Shown here piece by piece: positions 8,660 through 18,133 of a stretch of DNA of 64,000 nucleotides. Location: positions 36,749 to 100,748 of the forward strand of contig CAZTEX010000005.1 in NCBI GenBank assembly GCA_964612505.1, given 5' to 3'. This DNA is from JAAZZY01 sp964612505 (GTDB taxonomy: Bacteria; Chlamydiota; Chlamydiia; Chlamydiales; JAAZZY01). How positions within the stretch are numbered: position 1 is the first letter of the stretch; each line of letters starts with the position of its first letter. Position numbers and translations under genes: made by a program. The notes below the pieces were generated by a model. It did no database searches. It was not told where the DNA came from and worked only from the letters and a program-made list of their open reading frames with translations.

Positions 8660-10231
8660 ATGAGCTATAAACATCGCTATATGCAAAACGCCCATTTTTT
8701 AAATTTTCTAGTCGGAGCTTTTTCAGCCACGTTGATCTTGTTTGCTTACCATCGCTTTAAAATGGGTTCCTACGACAAGTTTTTTAAAGATACTTTTCAA
8801 AAATCAGATAAACAAATCGAAGAAAAAAGACATCACCAAGAACTCGATTTACAAAAAGCAAAATATCAACATGAACAAGAGTGTGAACAAAAGTGGCAAG
8901 AGATTTTAAAAAAAATCGATGAACGAAAAAAACAAATCTTGATCGTTGAAAACAAAGCTCAAGAAGCGGCGCAAAAAAATGAGCGCTTAACAAATGAGCT
9001 CCACAATAAAATTGAAGCCCTACAAAAACAAGAAACAGAATTACAAAGCCAAAGACAAGAAGTTTTAAGTCAAAAAGAAAAACTGATTAAATCTTTAGAA
9101 GAAATTTCTAATTTGTCTAAAACAGAAGCTGAGGAAAAACTTTTTGAAAGACTTACCTCACAAGCAAAAAAAGATTGCGCTTTATGGGAAGCCAGTTATT
9201 TTAAAGAAAAAAAAGCATTAGCTGAACAAGAGGTTCGGCAAATGATGATTCTATCGATGGACCGCTTAGCCAGCGCTTGTACCTCTCAAGCCACTCTCAC
9301 AATGGTTCATTTACCCCACGAAGACTTTAAATCTAAAATTATTGGCAGAGAAGGGCGCAATATTAATTTTTTAGAAAACTTACTGGGCGTCAATTTACTC
9401 GTTGATGAAACACCTAAAACAGTTCTTATCTCAGCCACCGATCCTTTCCGAAAAGCCGTCGCTAAAGAAACACTTGAAAAATTAATCCTAGATGGTCGCA
9501 TCCACCCTACTAAAATTGAAGAAGAGTATGAAGCTGCAAAGTTAGTCATTGAAAAAAAGACGATTCAAAAAGCAGAAGACTACGCTCTCGCCCTTGGGAT
9601 TACAGACCTGCACCCTAAAATTATTCGCCTGCTTGCAAAAATGGATTTGATGCATAGTCTAGGACAAAATCTACTGGATCACTCTTATCAGGTCGCTCTC
9701 ATTATGAACATCATAGCCTCTGAGCTTAATTTAAATGCCGACTTGGCTAAAAGAATTGGCCTTTTACATGATATTGGAAAAGCAGCTCCCGCCGAAGTGG
9801 GAGGAACACACGCTCTGATTGGGCAAAAACTCTGTTTAAAATATGGTGAAAAAGAAGAAGTAGCCAATGGTGTAGGTTGCCATCATAATGAAATCACCTC
9901 TATTACCATTGAAGGCAGCCTTTGTGGCGCTGCCGATACTCTGTCAGCTGCCAGACCGGGAGCTCGTACAGAAAATATGCAACACTATATCAAACGAATG
10001 AAGCAATTAGAAGAAATAGCCTACAGCTTCCCAGAAATTGAAAAAGCCTATATTCTTCAAGCAGGCCGAGAGATTCGCGTCATCACTCAGCCTGAAAAAA
10101 TAGATGACGCCTCTCTTTCTCTATTGGCTCAAAGTCTAGCAAAAAAGATAGAAAGCCAACTGAATCACCCAGGAAAAATTAAAGTCTCTGTTTTTAGACA
10201 AAGACAAGTTGTAGAATTTGCCTTTGCATAA
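8660..10231 (+). CDS. rny: Ribonuclease Y-like membrane-anchored endoribonuclease
   Basis: Domain order matches RNase Y: an N-terminal membrane anchor (about residues 11-32, FLNFLVGAFSATLILFAY), a long coiled coil to about residue 190, a KH RNA-binding domain with IGREGRNINFLENLLG around residues 225-245, and an HD hydrolase domain with HSYQVALIM, LLHDIGKA and GCHHNE. The 523-residue length is standard. RNase Y begins bulk mRNA decay at the membrane in many bacteria. The coiled coil has many Lys/Glu/Gln residues and the HD metal-binding His-Asp pair is intact, so it should be active. It follows hemW by 23 bp on the same strand. Confidence 0.93.
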   Translation: MSYKHRYMQNAHFLNFLVGAFSATLILFAYHRFKMGSYDKFFKDTFQKSDKQIEEKRHHQELDLQKAKYQHEQECEQKWQEILKKIDERKKQILIVENKAQEAAQKNERLTNELHNKIEALQKQETELQSQRQEVLSQKEKLIKSLEEISNLSKTEAEEKLFERLTSQAKKDCALWEASYFKEKKALAEQEVRQMMILSMDRLASACTSQATLTMVHLPHEDFKSKIIGREGRNINFLENLLGVNLLVDETPKTVLISATDPFRKAVAKETLEKLILDGRIHPTKIEEEYEAAKLVIEKKTIQKAEDYALALGITDLHPKIIRLLAKMDLMHSLGQNLLDHSYQVALIMNIIASELNLNADLAKRIGLLHDIGKAAPAEVGGTHALIGQKLCLKYGEKEEVANGVGCHHNEITSITIEGSLCGAADTLSAARPGARTENMQHYIKRMKQLEEIAYSFPEIEKAYILQAGREIRVITQPEKIDDASLSLLAQSLAKKIESQLNHPGKIKVSVFRQRQVVEFAFA

Positions 10232-10288
10232 TGCTTGTATTAATTTGAGCGATATACTAAAATTTCAACTTTTAAACTAAGCAGCCTT

Positions 10289-11545
10289 ATGATAGCAGTT
10301 AAAAATCTCAAGTGGTGGGTCTGGGCATTAGCAGCCTTTTTCTACTTTTATGAATATTTACTCCGCGTCTCCCCCAATGTCATGGTGCCAGAGCTCATGC
10401 AAGCTTTTAACATCACAACTGGGCAACTAGGGGTTCTCATTGCTTCGTTTTTGTTAGTTTACTCCCCTATGCAGCTTCCTGTTGGGGTACTGATGGATCG
10501 CTATGGCGCGCGCATTCTATTAACTTTTGCTTCGCTAGGTTGTGGTATTGGAGCCCTCCTTTTTGCCGTTTCTCATACATTAGGTGGAGCCTATGCAGGT
10601 CGTCTTTTAATAGGGGTTAGCTCTTCTTTTGCCTTCGTCGGAATGGTCTATGTTTGCTCGCATTGGTTTGAGCGAAATAAACGAGCGCTCCTTGTAGGTC
10701 TTGCAAATTCTATTAGTATGCTGGGAGCTTTTGCTGGTGGTGGCCCCTTAAGCATTATGGTGGAAAGAGTTGGCTGGCGTACAAGCTTATTCTTTTGGGG
10801 AATTATAGGGATTATCTTAGCAGCAGCAATTTTTCTTTTGATTCGAAAAGGCAGTCACACCAAAGCACATCTCTCTGAAGAAAAACCCTCAAAAACCCTT
10901 TTTGAAGGTTTAAAAATCTTCTGTAAAGGATTTTATAATTGGATTAACGCCATTGTCGCTTTATTATTTTATACTGTCACCACAGCGATTGGTGGTTTGT
11001 GGGGAGTTCCCTTTATCCAAAATAACTATCATGTACCCAAAGAAGTTGCAAGCTTTGCAGTTTCCATGCTCTTTTTTGGTTGGTTGATAGGCAGCCCAGT
11101 CATGGGGCTGTTGTCTGACAGAGTCAATAACAGAAAATGGGTGATTGTCATTGGGGCATTAATTACCTTCTTATGCTTTACCCCTGTTGTCTATTTCAAT
11201 TCGATGTCTATTTTTTGGGTGTATATACTTATTTTCCTAACGGGTTTCTTTTCGTCTGCCGAACTTCTCAATTTTACTTATGCAACTGAAATCAACCCCT
11301 CTAGAGTCAAAGGAGCCTCCATTGCAGTCACCAACTTCATTGTCTCTGCTGGGGGAGTGATTGTTCAACCGCTGATTGGATTTTTATTAGAAAATTCACA
11401 TGGAGCTAAGTATCTTTCTCAAATACAAACTTACTCCGAGGTCGATTTCAAAAAAGCCTTAACTATTTTACCTGTGTGCCTTTTAGCCGCAGCTCTTTTG
11501 GGCTTGCTTCTGAAGGAAAATAAACGCCAAGAGGAAACTTCTTAA
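10289..11545 (+). CDS. Major facilitator superfamily permease
   Basis: A 418-residue integral membrane protein with 12 predicted hydrophobic segments. The MFS signature between helices 2 and 3 reads GVLMDRYGAR, and the second-half equivalent is GLLSDRVNNRKW. The opening YEYLLRVSPNVMVPEL and the helix-1 pattern resemble the phthalate/hexuronate-type permeases common in Legionella and Coxiella. The substrate cannot be read from sequence. It lies 57 bp after rny and 91 bp before a GTG-started gene. A weak AAACTTC/GAAGTTT stem follows the stop (11535-11570). Confidence 0.88.
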   Translation: MIAVKNLKWWVWALAAFFYFYEYLLRVSPNVMVPELMQAFNITTGQLGVLIASFLLVYSPMQLPVGVLMDRYGARILLTFASLGCGIGALLFAVSHTLGGAYAGRLLIGVSSSFAFVGMVYVCSHWFERNKRALLVGLANSISMLGAFAGGGPLSIMVERVGWRTSLFFWGIIGIILAAAIFLLIRKGSHTKAHLSEEKPSKTLFEGLKIFCKGFYNWINAIVALLFYTVTTAIGGLWGVPFIQNNYHVPKEVASFAVSMLFFGWLIGSPVMGLLSDRVNNRKWVIVIGALITFLCFTPVVYFNSMSIFWVYILIFLTGFFSSAELLNFTYATEINPSRVKGASIAVTNFIVSAGGVIVQPLIGFLLENSHGAKYLSQIQTYSEVDFKKALTILPVCLLAAALLGLLLKENKRQEETS

Positions 11546-11636
11546 AACTAAATTTTTATTTTTGAAGTTTTTATTCGATTGAAAAAGAAATACCCTCTTT
11601 GCATAATGTCCCCCAAAAATTTATAGGATATTTTAC

Positions 11637-13553
11637 GTGAGACGTTCAATTTGTTATTGCGATCCCTCGCAAGCTCTAGCTGGAGAAGAAGGGACATGGA
11701 AATTTGTTTACACTACCTCTCAAAATTTAGATAAAGGGGCCTGTCTTAAATTCGACCTCCTCTCTAAAGGACGAGAAATTGACTGGCAAATACCGACTGC
11801 AGATCCCCGTGGTAAGTCTAATGTTATTTATGGAATAATGAATGACAAAGATATTCTTTTTGCTGAACCTGTAGAAGTTCCCAATCAATTTGCGCCACAG
11901 TTTGCCTTCACCTTAACCAAAGAGTTGAAAGCGGGCTCGACCTTTACAGTCATTATGGGAGCCTCACCTAAATTAACAAGCACACAAGCAAAAAATGCTC
12001 AGGGAAACACGAGTCAGAATTTAACCCAAAGAAGACGTCATTTTTTACTCTATGTTGATGCAAAAGGTGATGGCAATTTTGCAGATCCAGAAATCTTCAC
12101 AATGGATGTCAAAGGTAACCAGCTCGATCGCATTCGCATCATCACCCCCTCTTTTGTGACTAAAAACAAAAGATTTGATATCGTCATCCGCTTTGAAGAT
12201 AAATACGGAAACCTCACGAGTAACGCACCAGAAGATACATTAGTTGAACTTACTTACGAACAACTAAGAGAAAACCTCAACTGGAAGCTTTTTGTTCCAG
12301 AAACAGGCTTTGTAACGTTACCCAATTTTTACTTCAATGAAGTCGGTACTTATCGCATTCAACTGCAAAACTTGAAAACAAAAGAAATTTACTATTCTTC
12401 CCCGATCAAAAGTTTTGCCCAAGATGAAAAAAATTTACTCTGGGGTCTCCTTCATGGTGAATCAGAGCGCATGGATTCTTTAGATAATATTGAAAACTGT
12501 CTGCGCCATATGAGAGATGAACAAGCTATGAATTTTTATGCTTCTTCTCCTTTTGATTCGATTGAAGAAACACCCGATGACGGATGGAAAAGCATCTCTC
12601 AGAACATCGCCGAATTCAATGAGTCAGATCGATTCATTACCTATTTAGGCTTTCAATGGGCTGGAGAACCATCTAAAGAAGGAATGAGATTGTTCTTAAA
12701 TTTAAGAGACACTAGACCCCTCTTAAGATTTAAAGATGCTAAATCAAATACACTGCGCAAAATTTATAAGATTTCAAATTCTAAAGATTTCATTGCCGTT
12801 CCTACTTTCACAATGGCTAAAGGGGTGGAATATGACTTCAATGATTTCAATCCTGAATTTGAAAAAGTTGTTGAGATTTATAATGCCTGGGGATCTTCTG
12901 AATGCACCGCTAAAGAAGGCAATACACTACCAATTAATGGCCCTGCCAAAAATGGCACCAAAGAAAATCCAAAGGGTTCTGTTTTAGGCGCTTTAAAAAG
13001 AAACTGCCGTTTCGGTTTTGTCGCTGGCGGATTAGATGACCGCGGCATCTATACTAACCTCTTTGATGCCGGTCAAGATCAATACCCTGCTGGTTTAACA
13101 GCTATTTTAGCCGATGAACATACCCGTGAATCTATTTTCCAAGCGCTCCATAATAAAAGTTGCTATGCAACGACTGGAGAAAGAATTTTACTCGGTTTTT
13201 ACATTGCTGGACACAGAATGGGAGAAGAGCTTTCAACCCAAGTGAAGCCTGGTCTTGTTATTAATAGACACATTTCTGGATTCGTTTCAGGGACAGCACC
13301 TGTGAAAACCATTGAAATTATTCGCAATGGAGATGTCATCCATACTCTTAAGCCTAATGTCAACAACACAGACTTTACTTTTGATGATATGATCGATCTT
13401 AAAGAAGTGATGATCAAACATAAAGACTCTAATCCTTTTGTCTTTTATTATGTAAGAGTCACTCAAGAAGACCATAACATGGCCTGGAGTTCTCCAATTT
13501 GGATCGACTTTATTGAAACAGGCAAAGGTATTAAAAAAGTAATCAAGAAGTAG
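11637..13553 (+). CDS. DUF3604-like protein with metal-site residues replaced
   Basis: A 638-residue protein resembling the DUF3604/PHP-like family. The C-terminal half keeps family hallmarks: EIYNAWGSSEC, GLTAILADEHTRESIFQAL and CYATTGERILLGF. However, the positions I recall as metal ligands are changed. The usual WGDLHGHS reads WGLLHGES (residues 269-276), the usual His-His pair near FIAVP reads TFTM, and the usual GGSDxHxG reads GGLDDRG. It may therefore be a non-catalytic member. Residues 1-260 are beta-rich and could be immunoglobulin-like domains. The start is GTG with ATAGGAT upstream. No clear signal peptide is visible. A strong terminator follows. Confidence 0.7.
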   Translation: MRRSICYCDPSQALAGEEGTWKFVYTTSQNLDKGACLKFDLLSKGREIDWQIPTADPRGKSNVIYGIMNDKDILFAEPVEVPNQFAPQFAFTLTKELKAGSTFTVIMGASPKLTSTQAKNAQGNTSQNLTQRRRHFLLYVDAKGDGNFADPEIFTMDVKGNQLDRIRIITPSFVTKNKRFDIVIRFEDKYGNLTSNAPEDTLVELTYEQLRENLNWKLFVPETGFVTLPNFYFNEVGTYRIQLQNLKTKEIYYSSPIKSFAQDEKNLLWGLLHGESERMDSLDNIENCLRHMRDEQAMNFYASSPFDSIEETPDDGWKSISQNIAEFNESDRFITYLGFQWAGEPSKEGMRLFLNLRDTRPLLRFKDAKSNTLRKIYKISNSKDFIAVPTFTMAKGVEYDFNDFNPEFEKVVEIYNAWGSSECTAKEGNTLPINGPAKNGTKENPKGSVLGALKRNCRFGFVAGGLDDRGIYTNLFDAGQDQYPAGLTAILADEHTRESIFQALHNKSCYATTGERILLGFYIAGHRMGEELSTQVKPGLVINRHISGFVSGTAPVKTIEIIRNGDVIHTLKPNVNNTDFTFDDMIDLKEVMIKHKDSNPFVFYYVRVTQEDHNMAWSSPIWIDFIETGKGIKKVIKK

Positions 13554-13576
13554 GAATTATAAGTTTCTTATTTCAG

Positions 13577-13604
13577 AAAGCAGGCATTTTTTATGCCTGC
13601 TTTT
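13577..13604 (+). terminator. Rho-independent terminator after the DUF3604-like gene
   Basis: An 11-bp perfect stem, AAAGCAGGCAT paired with ATGCCTGCTTT, with a 5-base T loop, followed by TTTAATTGTTT. It lies 24 bp after the stop at 13553. The stem is also symmetrical enough to act on the other strand. Confidence 0.85.
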
Positions 13605-13803
13605 AATTGTTTCCTAAAGAGCCTTGTTGCTAATCTCTCTTACAAACAATCCTTTTTTGGATGTTCTAAACTATTCAAATTATTTATTAAATATCCTTTA
13701 TTAATTTAGTAAATAAATTCTCGCTTACAAAACTAATTTTTTTGCTTTTCATTATTTTTGATCCTTAGTAAGATTTATCAAAAAAATAACCAAAGGATTG
13801 ATT

Positions 13804-14313
13804 ATGGCAAGTAACGGCGCAAATATACGAGGCCCCCAACTAGGGACTCTAACTTTTCATCAATTCACAGATCCCGATCTACTATCACGACTTCCATCGA
13901 ATGATAAATCAGCTAGGGAAATGGTTACGGATATCAATGCTGCTTTTACGGAAACAACCATAGAGATAGATTTTTCTGCAATCGTTGATGAGGCGGTCCG
14001 CTCTCTGAGAGAAGGAACTCCATTACAAGTATCTAGCAATAGTTTCACAGATTCCAAATTAGATCCAAAAGCACCAGATCGCTTGCAAACCATTATTGGA
14101 CCAAGCTGGTGGATTCGTGGATACACCTATCGAGCACCTCCAGAATCTTCTCTAATTAATTCTATTTTTGAAGCTTGGCGAAATAGCGGCGATCCAAGAG
14201 AATTGAAAACGGATGTAGAATCACATAATCACACGGGCGATCTAGAGGGCTCTTATGATTCACAGTCTCTAAGAGACGACACAACGACAATTCGAGCTGT
14301 TGTAAAAAAATAA
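13804..14313 (+). CDS. Hypothetical protein, 169 aa
   Basis: I do not recognise this protein. The ATG at 13804 has AAAGGA 6 bases upstream and is preferred over the in-frame TTG at 13798. It has no signal peptide or hydrophobic segment. It is rich in Ser, Asp and Thr, with a short WWIRGYTY stretch in the middle and an acidic/Ser-rich tail ending in basic VVKK. It stands alone, with about 250 bp of non-coding sequence in front and a weak hairpin behind, so it is probably transcribed by itself. Solitary soluble Ser-rich proteins of this kind in Chlamydiae are often effector candidates, but nothing here proves it. Confidence 0.6.
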   Translation: MASNGANIRGPQLGTLTFHQFTDPDLLSRLPSNDKSAREMVTDINAAFTETTIEIDFSAIVDEAVRSLREGTPLQVSSNSFTDSKLDPKAPDRLQTIIGPSWWIRGYTYRAPPESSLINSIFEAWRNSGDPRELKTDVESHNHTGDLEGSYDSQSLRDDTTTIRAVVKK

Positions 14314-14369
14314 TCTAGCTAGCATGCCTGACGTCTTTGCCTGCGCAAATGCTTAATTATCCTTAGAAG

Positions 14370-14396
14370 GAGGGATATTTTTAAAATACCCTCTTT
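14370..14396 (+). terminator. Possible terminator after the 169-aa gene
   Basis: GAGGG at 14370-14374 pairs with CCCTC at 14389-14393, extended by TATTTT/AAAATA with one bulged A, followed by TTT. It is imperfect with a short T-run, so support is moderate. Confidence 0.4.
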
Positions 14397-14523
14397 CAAA
14401 GATAGCTTGCTTTCAATTCAAAAAATCAAGTTTTCAAACTATGACCAAATAAAAATAAATTTTAATCTGTTGACTTATTTTAACCTTTCTCTTAAAACTG
14501 CGAGCACAGGGAAGGAGGAGAGG

Positions 14524-14646
14524 ATGTCTGCTAGTTCGTGGTCATTTATTGCTGGAGGAGCGATTTTATGCTTAGCTATTGCTGGCATTGTGATTGGTTA
14601 TTTCTTAAGCAATGCAAAATTTAAAGATCGAAGCCCAAAAAACTAA
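14524..14646 (+). CDS. Small single-span membrane protein, 40 aa
   Basis: A 40-codon gene starting at the ATG at 14524, directly behind the strong ribosome binding site AAGGAGGAGAGG. The frame is open further upstream, but the ribosome site settles the start. The protein is one hydrophobic helix (FIAGGAILCLAIAGIVIGYFL) with a short N-terminus and a polar basic tail, KFKDRSPKN. Its last 4 bases overlap the convergent pgi stop. In Chlamydia the small gene ltuA lies next to pgi, but I see no sequence reason to equate them. Role unknown. Confidence 0.55.
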   Translation: MSASSWSFIAGGAILCLAIAGIVIGYFLSNAKFKDRSPKN

Positions 14647-16235
14647 TTTAAAGAGTCTAAGTAAGTTAGATAGGCTTGACCTACCGGCAAATCTTCAGAC
14701 TTTAACTGTCCCTTTCTTTTTTTACTGAACAAATCAATCATCTGATTGGCTAAAACTTTTCCAAGTTGTACCCCCTCTTGATCAAATGAGTTAATATTCC
14801 AGATAAACCCTTGAAAAGCAACCTTATGCTCATAGTAAGCCAGTAGAGCCCCAATTGTAAAAGGGTCTAATTTTTTGGCAAGTAAGATGCGAGAAGGACG
14901 ATTCCCTGGAAAATTCTTATTGGGGTTTTCATTTTTATGTCCTGTAGCAAGCGCCATCGACTGAGCAAATAGATTGGAAAGGAGTTTTTCGTGAGAGAAA
15001 GTCCCTTTGACAGAGCAGTCCTCTCCAAATTGAGATTCTTTAAATCCTATAAACTCAATAGGTACAGGTGTTGTTCCTTGATGTAGCATTTGAAAAAAGG
15101 AGTGTTGTGAGTTGGTTCCGGGTTCTCCCCAAATAATGGGCCCTGTATCAAAGTCTACAGGCTGTCCTTTTTTATCAATTTGCTTTCCATTTGATTCCAT
15201 GTCTAGTTGTTGTAAGTGAGCTGCAAATCGTCCCAAAGCTTGGCTATAAGGAATAATAGCAACTGTATGATGGTGCATAAACGTGCGATTCCAAATCCCA
15301 ATTAATGCAGACATCAGGGGAAGATTCTCTCTGGCTTTGGTGTGGAGTGCGTGTTTATCCATATAATTGGCCCCTCTCAAGATCTCCATAAATTGATCGT
15401 GACCTAAACAAAAAGCTAAAGGAATCGCCCCTACCATTGAAGTGACAGAATAACGCCCCCCGATAAAATCCCAGATATAAAAACACTCTAAATAGCGCTT
15501 TTTATCATCAAGTGGACTTCCTTTCCCAGTAACAGCAATAAAGTGTCCCTCTGGATTAATCCCCTTCTTTTTAAAGTGATTGCGCATAAGCTCTTCATTT
15601 GTAAGCGTCTCTAAGGTTCCACCCGATTTAGAAATAGAAGCAACCAATGTTTTGTGAAGATTAACCTCTTTGGCCACTTGAGCTGCATTATCTGGATCCA
15701 CATTCGATACAAAAAAAAGACGTCTATTTGGCTTATTAAAATGCTCCATGGCAACGCTAAGTGCTTTAGCCCCTAACTCTGAGCCCCCAATGCCTATCAC
15801 AACTAAATCTGTAAAGCGCTCTTCTCTATCATTTTTTTCGAGAAACACTTTTAATTTGTCATTTTCTATTCTGGCTAATTCTGTTGCTTGCGCAGCGTGA
15901 GCGCCTTTATTTGGATGGTCAAAGAAATCTCGCATAGCTGTGTGTAGTACGCTGCGGTTTTCTGACTCATAGCCTTCAATATAATTAAGCACCTCTCCAT
16001 TTTGCATGGCTTTCATTTTTTCAAAGACTTTAGCTTCTTGGGCAAGATGAAGGAGCTGATCGACAACCTCTTCTGTAAGTTGTTCAGTGGCAAAGATGAG
16101 CTTAAAAAGTTCATTTTTTACACTCATCTTTTGGATACGTTCAGAATTAAACAAATGAGAGTCTGTTAAATCAAAAGGATGCTTAGCTAATTTTTTAAGC
16201 TTCTCTACCGATGGCAGTTGGTTAAAATGAGTCAT
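14643..16235 (-). CDS. pgi: Glucose-6-phosphate isomerase
   Basis: Interconverts glucose-6-phosphate and fructose-6-phosphate in glycolysis and gluconeogenesis. The 530-residue protein has VVIGIGGSELGAKAL, the sugar-binding SKSGGTLET, DFIGGRYSVTSMVG, and the catalytic region GEPGTNSQHSFFQMLHQG. The order and length match the bacterial family. It is the last gene of a trmB-unknown-pgi run; its start overlaps the stop of the preceding gene by 4 bp, indicating translational coupling. No defect was noticed. Confidence 0.97.
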   Translation of the reverse strand: MTHFNQLPSVEKLKKLAKHPFDLTDSHLFNSERIQKMSVKNELFKLIFATEQLTEEVVDQLLHLAQEAKVFEKMKAMQNGEVLNYIEGYESENRSVLHTAMRDFFDHPNKGAHAAQATELARIENDKLKVFLEKNDREERFTDLVVIGIGGSELGAKALSVAMEHFNKPNRRLFFVSNVDPDNAAQVAKEVNLHKTLVASISKSGGTLETLTNEELMRNHFKKKGINPEGHFIAVTGKGSPLDDKKRYLECFYIWDFIGGRYSVTSMVGAIPLAFCLGHDQFMEILRGANYMDKHALHTKARENLPLMSALIGIWNRTFMHHHTVAIIPYSQALGRFAAHLQQLDMESNGKQIDKKGQPVDFDTGPIIWGEPGTNSQHSFFQMLHQGTTPVPIEFIGFKESQFGEDCSVKGTFSHEKLLSNLFAQSMALATGHKNENPNKNFPGNRPSRILLAKKLDPFTIGALLAYYEHKVAFQGFIWNINSFDQEGVQLGKVLANQMIDLFSKKRKGQLKSEDLPVGQAYLTYLDSLN

Positions 16236-17335
16236 GAATTTTCCTTTGATTTTAAATAGTTCTGATAAGACATCTCTTCAGATAGAAACAATTTCTTTTC
16301 TGTAATCACTTTTCCTCCAGCCGCAATAAAACCCTCTAGCTTACGCTTAGAGTCAGGTTCAACATCCAAAACAACTAGCTCATCTAATCCTTGCCAGTCG
16401 ATCGTGATATTGCGTTCAGAAATAAGTTTGACAGAATGAAATTCCTCCATTTCACAAATGACATCATCATACTTTAAAATATCTTTGTGATTAATAAGAA
16501 ATTTTGTTGGGATAACAATGCCAACGCGAGGCTCTATGTGAGGAGCCTGGTACTCTTTAAACTCTTTTCCAATATAGCCGTTGGCAAAAGCTTTACTTTC
16601 CCAGCCCATCGCATGCCCTGCTTCAAAAGGAAGATTTTTGACCACCAGTTGGATAAATTCAAGATCTTGATGATCTAAAAGTTGGAAAACATGCGCCGGA
16701 GAATGAAGTGTCGAACAATCTAAAAGTAGATAAGGTAAGAGGCTCGTTTCAAAGCGAGAAGAAAGCATTGAAAAATAATCTAGGGCGGCCCTCATACAAT
16801 AAAAGCGCAGTAAGTTCTTACCATTTTCTAAAGCATAGAGATCCTTCGGATCGACTGTTAAAAGGTTCTGGCAAGGGAGCCCTATTAAATTGGTAAACGC
16901 ATGGTGATCTTCAAAATATTCCGAAATCCACCCTCTAAAGTTTAAAACCTGATCGATTTCCCAGGGCCAATTATGGCTGAAATCCAAGGTTCCTTTATAA
17001 ATTGAAACGCCAATTGTCTTTTCATTAAAGTTCTTTAAGACAGAATCAAAGAAATAGTCGAGAGCTAAATCTAATGAGCGATATTGGGAGGTGTCTGAAA
17101 GAGGCAAATGCAATTCTTGGAACAACCCAAAGCGCAGCTCCCACAGAATTTTATATCCTTGATCTACGTAAGCTTGAGCTAGCTTTACTGCTTTTTCCCA
17201 TTTTAAATTAGAATCCAACCTAGCGTCTAAAGAAATCGCAATAGCATTGAATCCTTTTAAACTTGGCTGATCTAAAGATCCTGAATAAATATATGGAAAA
17301 GGCTGGTTCAAAATATCAGGTGATTGGAGATCCAT
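16232..17335 (-). CDS. Conserved chlamydial protein of unknown function (pgi-adjacent)
   Basis: I do not recognise a named family. The frame is open from 17461, but that would overlap trmB by 92 bp; the ATG at 17335 leaves a 34-bp gap and begins MDLQSPDILNQPFPYIY, so I choose it. The protein of about 367 residues is soluble, with alternating helix and strand stretches (AIAISLDARLD, YKILWELRFGLFQEL, IGVSIYKGTLDFSHNW). That suggests an alpha/beta or TIM-barrel-like fold. The C-terminus (LDELVVLDVEP...GFIAAGGKVI) recalls the beta-galactosidase/amidotransferase-like end domains of glycosidases, but this is only an impression. In Chlamydia the gene next to pgi (CT379 as I recall) is also a conserved unknown, so the pairing may be ancestral. 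Confidence 0.75.
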   Translation of the reverse strand: MDLQSPDILNQPFPYIYSGSLDQPSLKGFNAIAISLDARLDSNLKWEKAVKLAQAYVDQGYKILWELRFGLFQELHLPLSDTSQYRSLDLALDYFFDSVLKNFNEKTIGVSIYKGTLDFSHNWPWEIDQVLNFRGWISEYFEDHHAFTNLIGLPCQNLLTVDPKDLYALENGKNLLRFYCMRAALDYFSMLSSRFETSLLPYLLLDCSTLHSPAHVFQLLDHQDLEFIQLVVKNLPFEAGHAMGWESKAFANGYIGKEFKEYQAPHIEPRVGIVIPTKFLINHKDILKYDDVICEMEEFHSVKLISERNITIDWQGLDELVVLDVEPDSKRKLEGFIAAGGKVITEKKLFLSEEMSYQNYLKSKENS

Positions 17336-17369
17336 TTTTAAATTAATCAGCGTTTTATCTTGTTTATAC

Positions 17370-18059
17370 TTACGTCTTATATTTACATTTTTTTTGGAAT
17401 TTAGAGAAATAAAATCCTCGTTTTTTTTCCTCCCATAGAGACATAAAAAAAGAAGATCCATAATCTTGCACCTCAGAATGATAAAATGGTGGTGGCAATG
17501 AGGGGCAAAAGGAGTTTTCTTCTTTTAAAAAAGCTGCGATGGTTTGTGAAGAATAAGCGGGGTCGTCGGTGAGAAAATGAACGCTCCCCCCTTTTTTTAG
17601 AATACGAGCCAGCTCCTGTATGAATGGCATTTGAATTAATCGAAATTTTGCATGTCTTCGTTTAGGCCAGGGGTCAGGAAAGTTAATATAAACTTCATCT
17701 ACAGATTCTGGCTCTAGATAATAGGAGGTAAATTCGAGAGCTTCTCCACAAGTGATAAACAAATTCTCTAGTTGCGCCTGTTCTCGCTTCCATAAAATCT
17801 GCCGAGTTCTTTTAAGCTGCATTTCCACTGCAATCCAAAGAATATGGGGGTTTTTAAGAGCTTTTTCATAAATCCACTGCCCATTTCCACTACAATACTC
17901 AATATGAATAGAGTCAAAATTAGGGAAAAGCTTTTCAAAAGATTGCTTGGAGTCTACTTTTTCAATGCGAGGAGGGATAAATAAAACCTTTTGTAAAGGA
18001 TCAAATACAACCTCTGTTTGACTTTGACAAAGAAGAGTCTTTAAATTTTTCGAGTTCAT
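17370..18059 (-). CDS. trmB: tRNA (guanine-N7-)-methyltransferase
   Basis: SAM-dependent enzyme that forms m7G46 in tRNA. The class I methyltransferase core starts with HIEYCSGNGQWI (equivalent to the EIGCGxG motif). It is followed by AVEMQLKRTRQIL and the diagnostic YINFPDPWPKRRHAKFRL segment. The frame is open to 18149, which would run into the divergent gene; the ATG at 18059 (MNSKNLKTLL) gives a normal length of about 229 residues. First gene of the trmB-unknown-pgi run. The methionine in the SAM motif (VEM rather than VEV/IEI) is normal variation. Confidence 0.92.
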   Translation of the reverse strand: MNSKNLKTLLCQSQTEVVFDPLQKVLFIPPRIEKVDSKQSFEKLFPNFDSIHIEYCSGNGQWIYEKALKNPHILWIAVEMQLKRTRQILWKREQAQLENLFITCGEALEFTSYYLEPESVDEVYINFPDPWPKRRHAKFRLIQMPFIQELARILKKGGSVHFLTDDPAYSSQTIAAFLKEENSFCPSLPPPFYHSEVQDYGSSFFMSLWEEKKRGFYFSKFQKKCKYKT

Positions 18060-18133
18060 AAATCTATGCACTAATATTAGTGAATAAATTATACTAGTAG
18101 TTAATAAAATTTGTAAAATGAAAGCAAAGCAGA

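Noticed and set aside
13860..14126. Minus-strand open frame opposite the 169-residue gene
   Set aside because: It lies inside the plus-strand gene, which has the better ribosome site and start; no independent motif.
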